DNA of 26,491 bases. It comes from Blautia glucerasea (GTDB taxonomy: Bacteria; Bacillota; Clostridia; Lachnospirales; Lachnospiraceae). The notes beneath the pieces were generated by a model. The model was given only the letters and a program-made list of their open reading frames with translations. It was not told the origin of the DNA and did not search any database. A program made the translations under genes and the position numbers. Below, piece after piece: positions 1-5,049 of this stretch (position 1 is its first letter; each line of letters starts with the position of its first letter). The stretch spans positions 1 to 26,491 of the forward strand of contig NZ_JAJBMO010000036.1 of assembly GCF_020537505.1 (NCBI RefSeq), written 5' to 3'.

Positions 1-51
1 GTGGAGTGGGGGAAAATCCGGCGATAACTTCAAAGGATTACCTATCACTAT
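1..51 (+). mobile_element. 3' end of a group II intron (domain VI), interrupting the traG/virD4 gene
   Basis: Group II introns are self-splicing retroelements ending in a domain VI hairpin with a bulged branch-point adenosine 7-8 nt before a 3' end of the form AY. I can fold 5-49 that way: 5-9 pairs with 45-49, 10-12 with 41-43, 15-19 (AATCC) with 35-39 (GGATT), loop 20-34, leaving A44 unpaired with seven bases after it, and the last two bases are AT (50-51). Immediately after, AG GCC GAA CGT CTA continues the coupling-protein frame; upstream of the junction that frame has a TAG (51-53), so the gene can only be read through after splicing. The rest of the intron (domain V, any reverse transcriptase) lies outside the window. 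The fold is seen; the identity is inferred. Confidence 0.72.
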
Positions 52-53
52 AG

Positions 54-1124
54 GCCGAACGTCTATTGTATTCTGCACTGATCGGATACATCTGGTATGA
101 GGCACCAGAGGAAGAACAGAACTTTTCTACTTTGTTGGAATTTATCAATGCCAGTGAGACCAGGGAGGATGATGAAGAATTTAAAAATGCAGTGGATGAA
201 TTGTTTGAAGAACTGGAAGCAGAAAATCCGGAACACTTTGCAGTAAGGCAATATCGCAAGTACAAGCTTGCGGCCGGCAAAACTGCAAAATCGATTTTGA
301 TTTCCTGTGGTGCCAGACTTGCACCATTTGACATTCAGGAACTAAGAGAAATCATGTCGTATGACGAAATGGAACTGGATATGATCGGTGATCAGAGAAC
401 AGCCATGTTTGTCATCATCAGCGATACCGATGATACATTCAACTTTGTGGTAGCGATCATGTACACCCAGCTCTTTAACTTGCTTTGTGATAAAGCGGAT
501 GATGAGCATGGAGGCAGGCTCCCTTATCATGTACGGCTGCTTCTTGATGAGTTCAGCAATATCGGACAGATTCCAAAATTCGATAAGTTGATTGCTACGA
601 TCCGAAGCAGGGAAATCTCCGCTTCTATCATCTTGCAGTCACAATCTCAGTTGAAAACTATCTATAAGGATGCTGCTGAGACGATCACAGGTAACTGTGA
701 CACCGTTCTTTTCCTGGGCGGAAAGGAAAGCTCCACACTGAAAGAAATATCAGAAACCCTGGGAAAGGAAACCATTGATCTTTATAACACATCAGACACC
801 AGAGGCAGCAACCGGTCCTATGGACTGAACTATCAAAAGACTGGAAAAGAACTGATGAGTAGAGATGAGCTGGCGGTCATGGATGGAGAAAAATGTATCT
901 TACAGCTTCGTGGAGTCCGGCCGTTTTTAAGCAACAAATATGACATCACAAAGCACAAACGGTACAAAGAGCTTGCCGATTTCAATAAGAATAATGCGTT
1001 TGATGTCGAAAAATATCTGGCACACCGACTGGTGATGTCGAAAGATACAGAATTTGAAATGTATGAAGTAACTGTAACACAAGAAGATGTATCAGCGATT
1101 GAAGCTGAGGAAAGTGAGGACTGA
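54..1124 (+). CDS. VirD4/TraG-type coupling protein, 3' exon only (CD1115-like)
   Basis: C-terminal part of the type IV coupling protein, the membrane ATPase that hands the relaxase-DNA complex to the conjugation channel. About 356 residues are visible, starting AERLLYSALIGY. The Walker B region LLLDEFSNIGQIPKFD is at 535-582 and the conserved QSQSQL segment follows; the Walker A half (roughly the first 250 residues of a ~600-aa family) is upstream of the window. A TTG at 66 could be taken as a start by a gene finder, but the homologous sequence extends upstream through AERL and then meets the group II intron end at 51/52, so this is an exon and not a full gene. The acidic tail ends EAEESED. 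It is the first gene of the ICE transfer module seen here. Family assignment is firm; the split-gene reading depends on the intron. Confidence 0.88.
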   Translation, partial: AERLLYSALIGYIWYEAPEEEQNFSTLLEFINASETREDDEEFKNAVDELFEELEAENPEHFAVRQYRKYKLAAGKTAKSILISCGARLAPFDIQELREIMSYDEMELDMIGDQRTAMFVIISDTDDTFNFVVAIMYTQLFNLLCDKADDEHGGRLPYHVRLLLDEFSNIGQIPKFDKLIATIRSREISASIILQSQSQLKTIYKDAAETITGNCDTVLFLGGKESSTLKEISETLGKETIDLYNTSDTRGSNRSYGLNYQKTGKELMSRDELAVMDGEKCILQLRGVRPFLSNKYDITKHKRYKELADFNKNNAFDVEKYLAHRLVMSKDTEFEMYEVTVTQEDVSAIEAEESED

Positions 1125-1205
1125 TATGAAAGAAAGAATTCGAGCACCCTGCTACTACTGATAAGGGTACAAAAAGGTCTGAATAAAAGGGAAAGGAGTA
1201 GAGCC

Positions 1206-1251
1206 AAACGCTTACAGACCATAAGAAAAGCGTTTGTTCATACATTTGATT
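1206..1251 (+). repeat. 46-nt hairpin-bearing segment between the maff2 ribosome site and its ATG
   Basis: AAACGCTT (1206-1213) and AAGCGTTT (1228-1235) are perfect 8-bp inverted arms. They sit between an excellent Shine-Dalgarno, AAAGGAG at 1192-1198, and the ATG of maff2 at 1252. The same leader, GAAAGGAGTAGAG, lies 4 nt before the ATG of the VirB6-like gene at 10747. I infer that about 46 bp have been inserted between GAGCC and ATGG here. Confidence 0.4.
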
Positions 1252-1392
1252 ATGGCTTTTTTTAGCAGTGCAATCAATATCCTTCAGACACTGGTCGTTG
1301 CAATCGGTGCCGGTCTTGGTGTCTGGGGCGTAATCAACCTGATGGAAGGTTATGGAAACGACAACCCGGGTGCAAATGCTCATGTGCCATAA
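1252..1392 (+). pseudogene. maff2 5' fragment, interrupted by the mobilizable element
   Basis: Encodes MAFFSSAINILQTLVVAIGA and on to NDNPGA, the N-terminal 41 residues of a Maff2-family protein, a ~70-aa hydrophobic protein found between the coupling protein and VirB6 in clostridial ICEs. After GCAAA (1372-1376) the frame enters the inserted element and gains five foreign codons (NAHVP) before TAA. The missing 30 codons are at 10632-10727. Joining the two at the shared GCAAA restores a continuous 71-codon frame ending LIPLLSGLFG. Maff2 is presumably a small membrane component of the transfer channel; its exact role is not known to me. Confidence 0.88.
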
Positions 1393-1394
1393 AG
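1372..1394 (+). other. attL: left recombination junction of the IME
   Basis: GCAAA (shared with attR) is followed by the left terminal inverted repeat at 1377-1394. In the circular form the ends would read AGCA-AA-TGCT, so AA (1375-1376) is the likely 2-bp crossover core of a large serine recombinase. The junction is seen; the exact crossover is inferred from the symmetry. Confidence 0.75.
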
Positions 1395-1478
1395 TAACAC
1401 ACAAGAATTTGATAGACAGCAGCCCACTATTCCGTTATTACCTTACGCACACACCTTGTAACTTTTTCGTTAAGCCTA

Positions 1479-1508
1479 TTGACTCTGATACCTCGGAAGA
1501 GATATAAT
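1479..1508 (+). promoter_or_regulatory. Sigma-A-type promoter of the PadR cargo operon
   Basis: TTGACT (1479-1484) and TATAAT (1503-1508) are separated by 18 bp and lie about 50 bp before the PadR start codon. The position directly inside the left end of the element fits a promoter serving the cargo operon. Confidence 0.72.
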
Positions 1509-1512
1509 ATAG

Positions 1513-1539
1513 TTGCTATTTAGCAAGCCTAAATAGCAA
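1513..1539 (+). promoter_or_regulatory. Palindromic operator, probably for the PadR protein
   Basis: TTGCTATTTAG (1513-1523) and CTAAATAGCAA (1529-1539) are perfect 11-bp inverted arms with a 5-bp spacer. It starts 4 bp after the -10 box, so a bound dimer would block initiation. It directly precedes the PadR gene, consistent with autoregulation, which is usual for this family. Confidence 0.68.
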
Positions 1540-1559
1540 AGCTAAAGAGAGGCGACGAT

Positions 1560-1919
1560 ATGAATAACAAATATGTCCAGCAATTCAAAAAAGGCTCTCT
1601 GGAAATGATACTCTTATGCCTAATCGGACGCAAGGAAACTTATGGATATGAAATTATAACCGAATTGAACAATAGTGCGTCTGTTTTGGGATATGCGAAA
1701 GAGGGAACCATTTACCCCATTCTGTATCGTTTACAGGAAGCAGAACTAATCAAATGCCGATTGGCTCCGGCTGCGGCAAATGGCGGCTCAAAAAAGTATT
1801 ATTCTTTAACGGATAAAGGCAGGAATGTACTTGATGAACTAATCTTATTTTGGTCAAGCTATGAAAACTGCGTAAACGGCTTTATAGAAAGTTATCAACA
1901 AGCGAGGGTGTCCAAATGA
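1560..1919 (+). CDS. PadR-family transcriptional regulator
   Basis: A 119-aa winged-helix repressor of the short PadR subfamily. The N-terminal KGSLEMILLCLIGRKETYGYEI and the EGTIYPILYRLQEAELI recognition/wing region (about residues 11-60) are diagnostic, followed by GGSKKYYSLTDKGR and a short helical dimerisation tail. It starts at ATG 1560 after AGAGAGG. The stop overlaps the ATG of the next gene (ATGA at 1916-1919), so the two are translationally coupled. PadR followed by a HAAS-domain membrane protein is a recurring pair in Firmicutes, in which the membrane protein is thought to act with the regulator. A promoter and an 11-bp palindrome lie just upstream, suggesting self-repression. The effector is unknown. 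Confidence 0.9.
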   Translation: MNNKYVQQFKKGSLEMILLCLIGRKETYGYEIITELNNSASVLGYAKEGTIYPILYRLQEAELIKCRLAPAAANGGSKKYYSLTDKGRNVLDELILFWSSYENCVNGFIESYQQARVSK

Positions 1920-2374
1920 AAGAACAATATATCAAACAGGTTGAAAAGGAACTATCTTTACCACGCAAAATGAAAAAAGAGGTTGTGCGTGACTTGAATG
2001 AAGTTTTTGCGTCTGCTATGGAGCATGGAGAAACAGAGCAGCAGATTATCCAGCGTTTGGGGACGCCAAAAGAATTTGCAGACAGCACCGCAGAACAGTT
2101 TGGCATTGATAACACCAAATCGAAAAAAAGGAACGGTATCATTTCTACTCTTGCTGCGCTTGTTATCGCGGTTGCTGCCTTTTCGGTATATGCTGTTACG
2201 CAATCAGGAAAAGTACCAGAAGGAGCAATCGGACAAGCAGACGCGACAACAAATATACAGATTGAGGGCGCGTTTGCCTTTGATATTTCGCATATCCTTT
2301 TGGCTATTGGGTTTGCAGCAACAGCTATTGCTGTTTTGTTAATTATCCGAACCATACACAAAAACAGGAGGTAA
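1916..2374 (+). CDS. HAAS/DUF1700-type membrane protein paired with PadR
   Basis: 152 aa. Residues about 1-70 form the helical HAAS (DUF1700-like) module: YIKQVEKELSLPRKMKKEVVRDLNEVF, then EQQIIQRLGTPKEFADSTAEQFG, the typical LGTPxE(F/L)A signature. Two hydrophobic segments follow, about 74-94 (IISTLAALVIAVAAFSVYAV) and 122-143 (ISHILLAIGFAATAIAVLLII), with a polar ~27-residue loop between, probably exposed outside. Coupled by a 4-bp overlap to the PadR gene and 3 bp before the lipoprotein gene. HAAS domains are known as small signalling or adaptor domains next to PadR regulators. I infer a membrane partner of the regulator, with no enzyme activity visible. Confidence 0.82.
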   Translation: MKEQYIKQVEKELSLPRKMKKEVVRDLNEVFASAMEHGETEQQIIQRLGTPKEFADSTAEQFGIDNTKSKKRNGIISTLAALVIAVAAFSVYAVTQSGKVPEGAIGQADATTNIQIEGAFAFDISHILLAIGFAATAIAVLLIIRTIHKNRR

Positions 2375-2377
2375 CTA

Positions 2378-2821
2378 ATGAAAAAGTATATTTCTGTATT
2401 CACAATCATGGTTATGATTTTTATGGCTGCGTGTTCTAATCAAAATACATCATCTACACCGACAAGCAATGAGAACAATACGCAATCTAATAGTGTTACA
2501 AAATTGGACGAGGGTGTTTGGCCTGCGAATGAGTACACAGAGGGGCTTCCTGTTGCGCCTGGTACGGTTGCATGGGCTACACTTGATACAGAACATGAGA
2601 ATTGCAATATCAACCTTACCGGCATTAGCGAAAACGACTATAACGAGTATATGGAGCTTTTGAACCAAGAAGGCTTTTCCGTAATTGAAAATGTGTCAGA
2701 GGAAATCGAAGGAGAAAACTATGTTTCTATCGGGACACTTTTATCAAATGACGAAAAGTGGTTAAGTATCAGCTACATACCCGATAGTCTAACTATCTAC
2801 ATTTCCTTTGACAATAACTGA
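2378..2821 (+). CDS. Putative lipoprotein of the PadR-HAAS operon
   Basis: 147 aa. The signal peptide MKKYISVFTIMVMIFMAACS ends in the lipobox MAAC (Cys19), then a Ser/Thr/Asn-rich linker to about residue 42, then a compact ~100-residue domain (EGVWPANEYTEGLPVAPGTV ... LSISYIPDSLTIYISFDNN) rich in aromatic and acidic residues. It begins 3 bp after the HAAS gene in the same operon. Exposed on the outer face of the membrane, it could bind a ligand sensed by the HAAS protein. I do not recognise a characterised family for the mature domain. Length and signal are complete, and there is no sign of decay. Confidence 0.82.
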   Translation: MKKYISVFTIMVMIFMAACSNQNTSSTPTSNENNTQSNSVTKLDEGVWPANEYTEGLPVAPGTVAWATLDTEHENCNINLTGISENDYNEYMELLNQEGFSVIENVSEEIEGENYVSIGTLLSNDEKWLSISYIPDSLTIYISFDNN

Positions 2822-2986
2822 AAGAGATAACGGAATAGCAAAGTCAGCCGAGCCAGTCAACGGTCAAGATGAACGACGCAAGCGCCGCCGTTGACAGCCC
2901 CGCCCGCCTTTGCTGGTAGGCAATCAAGGGGCGACAGCAAGGAGTGCTGCCGCCCCGCACTATTATCAGAGAGAGGGGGAATTTCC
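2822..2986 (+). other. Cargo/core boundary with two hairpins before the sigma-like gene
   Basis: This stretch turns abruptly from AT-rich to GC-rich and holds no gene. GTCAACGG (2856-2863) pairs with CCGTTGAC (2888-2895) across a 24-nt loop. A second hairpin pairs GGGGCG-A-CAGCA (2928-2939) with TGCTG-C-CGCCCC (2945-2956), with loop AGGAG (2940-2944). Neither is followed by a T-run, so they are not ordinary terminators. The composition change suggests the join between accessory cargo and the conserved core of the element. Confidence 0.5.
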
Positions 2987-3409
2987 ATGACCGAAGATGA
3001 AGCCTACAAAGTGCATATCCAGTACACTTTTAACGCCTTTTGCAAGGTTGTCATTCGTCACGCCGCCATAGATATAATTTTGAAGCTGCGCCAGAGGTGG
3101 GAACGGGAAGTTTCCCTTGACTATCTGATGAATGAGAAGTTTGTCCAGTTTTCCGAGCCGGAGCAGCTTGAAGAATATCTTTTTACCGCCTGCGGCCAGA
3201 CCGCCGTTCTGTACCATGCGGAACTTGCCGCTGCCCTTGCCCTTTTGCCGGAGCAGGCACAGGAAGAAATTTTCCGTTACTATTTCCTGCGCCAGCCGCA
3301 GAGAGTGATCGGCGTACATATCGGCCGGACACGCAGCACAGCGGGGCGGCATATCCAGCTTGCCTTGCAACGGCTTCGGAAGGAAATGGAGGTGAGCCGG
3401 TATGAATAA
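2987..3409 (+). CDS. Sigma-70-like regulatory protein (Tn916 orf7-like)
   Basis: 140 aa. The C-terminal half (AALALLPEQAQEEIFRYYFLRQPQRVIGVHIGRTRSTAGRHIQLALQRLRKEME) has the sigma region 4 layout: a negatively charged helix, then an HTH in which IGRTRSTAGRHIQLALQRL resembles the promoter -35-reading helix. The N-terminal part is helical and poorly conserved. I start it at ATG 2987 (after GAGAGAGGGGG), not at upstream in-frame codons, because residues match the family only from here. Its last 8 bases overlap the next gene. In Tn916 the equivalent pair orf7/orf8 controls element gene expression; the same role for the IME is inferred. Confidence 0.8.
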   Translation: MTEDEAYKVHIQYTFNAFCKVVIRHAAIDIILKLRQRWEREVSLDYLMNEKFVQFSEPEQLEEYLFTACGQTAVLYHAELAAALALLPEQAQEEIFRYYFLRQPQRVIGVHIGRTRSTAGRHIQLALQRLRKEMEVSRYE

Positions 3410-3599
3410 ACTTCTCCCCTATGAAACAATCGTCAAGGCGCATGAGGGCGACCCGGACGCAATCGACACCGTTCTTTCCCACTACGCCGGATATATCCGC
3501 TACTGTTCCAAAGTACACGGGAAAGTCAACACCGAGGTTGAGGAACATATAAAGCAGAAGCTAATTACCGCGCTGTTCAAGTTTCGCTTTGACCGATAG
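3402..3599 (+). CDS. Helix-turn-helix protein (Tn916 orf8-like)
   Basis: 65 aa, MNKLLPYETIVKAHEGDPDAIDTVLSHYAGYIRYCSK and on, ending KLITALFKF. The PYETIxxAxxGDxDAxxxVLxHY pattern is that of the small helix-turn-helix proteins downstream of the sigma-like gene in Tn916-type elements. The start at 3402 has GGAGGTGA (3388-3395) inside the preceding gene and overlaps its stop by 8 bp, so both proteins are probably made together. Length fits the family, so it appears complete. Confidence 0.8.
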   Translation: MNKLLPYETIVKAHEGDPDAIDTVLSHYAGYIRYCSKVHGKVNTEVEEHIKQKLITALFKFRFDR

Positions 3600-3630
3600 T
3601 AAACAGGAAATTAAGGAGGCAAGAGGTTTT

Positions 3631-3915
3631 ATGAAAAATCAGCTTTCAACAGTGACGGAAGTTGTAGTTAGAAGCACCTTTTACATCATCACAAACTTTG
3701 TATTTGTCAGCATGGGACTGTCGTTTCATACTCATTGGATTGCAATTCTATTTTTACTTTCAATGGTATGGGCTACTATTGACTACGGCAAGTCTGTAAA
3801 CAAAATAACCGGGAAAAAGGTTATTGCTGAAATACTATGTATATGCTGCATTGCGATAAGTATAGCGATTGCATATTTTGTGGGATATATTCAAGGAGAA
3901 ATCGTTTCCTTTTGA
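3631..3915 (+). CDS. Small membrane protein of unknown function
   Basis: 94 aa from ATG 3631; AAGGAGG (3613-3619) lies 11 bp upstream, better than any site for the longer frame beginning at 3589. Three hydrophobic segments are visible: about residues 8-29 (VVVRSTFYIITNFVFVSMGLSF), 32-50 (HWIAILFLLSMVWATIDYG) and 65-88 (IAEILCICCIAISIAIAYFV). No catalytic motif, and I do not recognise the family. It is markedly AT-richer than the genes on both sides and sits between the regulatory pair and the oriT candidate, so it may be a late insertion or accessory gene. An immunity, exclusion or transport-related role cannot be told apart from the sequence. Confidence 0.65.
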   Translation: MKNQLSTVTEVVVRSTFYIITNFVFVSMGLSFHTHWIAILFLLSMVWATIDYGKSVNKITGKKVIAEILCICCIAISIAIAYFVGYIQGEIVSF

Positions 3916-4653
3916 AAACATAACGCAATAACTCTCCGTTTATCATACCAATATGAAATGAGTTTTCAAAACTGAATACCAGCCGCCACCGGCGCGGCCA
4001 GTGAAAGCAGTAAGTCTGAAAAAGATTTGCTGCTTTTTTGTTGCCCGGCTCCGTTCCCGGCCATTTTGCCCTGTTCGGATTGTAGTAGTAAGTGAAAGGA
4101 ATATTTTTTTGCCCCGGCGTTTGGCATTTCTGATTTTTGTCCGTAGTAAGAAGCAAAGAGAAAATTGTCCGTTTCGTTTGGCAAATTTCAAAACGCGGTG
4201 GTGTGGGGAGTGAAAGGAAAAATTCTCTGCCCCGCCGGTTGCCAAAATCCTGTTTCCCGGATTACTAAGGCAAAAGAAAATTTGAAAAATCCCCGTTCAG
4301 CGGGTAGCTGGCGACCTTTCAAATGTATCTTTGGCGAAAGAAAAAAGGCCGCGCACAACGGGCTGAAAGCCCCGTTCCATTCGCTCTATGTACGGAAAAG
4401 CCCGGACAGGGGCAGTCTGCGGCAGTCTTAGAGCAAGATTCTACCGCAGTACCAAATTTCGCTTATCGCTCATTTTGTCCTTGCGGGAATCTTGTTGGGG
4501 AGTGCCTTCCCCAAACCCTGCTATGGCGGCTAAAGCCGCTTGAAAAATTCCCGCAAATTCTTTTCGGATTATTTCAAAAACAGTTCCGCTACACACCCCG
4601 TTTTTCTCCTATTAGTGAGAGGACACCACGCACAGAAAGGAGGTCAACCACCT
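3916..4653 (+). other. 738-bp structured non-coding region, candidate oriT/regulatory region
   Basis: No convincing gene: frames at 4165-4431 and 4323-4667 lack good starts and recognisable protein. The region is full of secondary structure. AAGTGAAAGGAA-type motifs recur at 4090 and 4208, and a weaker AGTGAAAG at 4000, each followed by a T-rich stretch and a GCCC block. A hairpin at 4417-4449 pairs CTGCGG with CCGCAG. A larger structure spans 4481-4556 (see separate entry). Lying immediately before mobC and the relaxase gene, this is where oriT is expected in mobilizable elements. Confidence 0.6.
4481..4556 (+). other. Nested inverted repeats, candidate origin of transfer (oriT)
   Basis: Outer arms TTGCGGGAAT (4481-4490) and ATTCCCGCAA (4547-4556) are perfect. 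Inside lie two further hairpins: TTGGGGA/TCCCCAA (4495-4501 / 4508-4514, 6-nt loop) and GCGGCT/AGCCGC (4526-4531 / 4534-4539). Between them ACCCTG-C (4515-4521) resembles the nick region of MOB_P relaxases (consensus near ATCCTG-C), in the usual place just after a hairpin. The structure is seen; its use as oriT is inferred from position and relaxase class. Confidence 0.5.
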
Positions 4654-5049
4654 ATGAAACGATATAACACGCCCCACCGCAGCAGGGTAGTCAAGACCCG
4701 GCTGACCGATGAAGAATACGCCGACTTTACCGCCCGGCTTGCCCCTTATGGTATGAGCCAGTCCGAATTTATCCGGCAAGCCATTACACGGGCAACCATA
4801 CGCCCCATTGTTACCGTTTCCCCGGTCAATGATGAATTGCTTGCCGCTGTCGGGAAGCTGACCGCCGAATACGGCAGGATCGGCGGCAACCTCAATCAGA
4901 TTGCCCGGTATCTGAACGAATACGGTGTGCCGTACAACGCCCTGTCCGGCGAAGTCCGAGTCGCCATTTCCGACCTTGCAGCCTTGAAGTTTGAAGTCTT
5001 GCAGAAAGTAGGTGAAGCCGTTGGCAACATTCAAACATATCAGCTCTAA
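4654..5049 (+). CDS. mobC: MobC-family relaxosome accessory protein
   Basis: 131 aa. An N-terminal ribbon-helix-helix-like region (RVVKTRLTDEEYADFTARLAPYGMSQSEFIRQAI, about 10-45) for oriT binding, then the MobC signature GRIGGNLNQIARYLNEYG (about residues 83-100). ATG 4654 is preceded by AAAGGAGGT (4636-4644); the longer frame from 4540 runs through the hairpin region and is not homologous. The 3' end overlaps the relaxase start by about 30 bp. MobC proteins bind oriT, help strand opening and recruit the relaxase. Confidence 0.9.
   Translation: MKRYNTPHRSRVVKTRLTDEEYADFTARLAPYGMSQSEFIRQAITRATIRPIVTVSPVNDELLAAVGKLTAEYGRIGGNLNQIARYLNEYGVPYNALSGEVRVAISDLAALKFEVLQKVGEAVGNIQTYQL

Noticed and set aside
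54..1124. virD4 as a short complete gene starting at TTG 66
   Set aside because: Homologous residues continue upstream to position 54 and the Walker A half is missing; the gene is an exon after an intron.
982..1404. Minus-strand 140-codon frame across the virD4 end and maff2
   Set aside because: It crosses two plus-strand genes and the IME junction and has no family resemblance.
4165..4667. Plus-strand open frames in the 738-bp gap before mobC
   Set aside because: No good ribosome sites, composition and hydropathy unlike a protein, and they run through clear inverted repeats.
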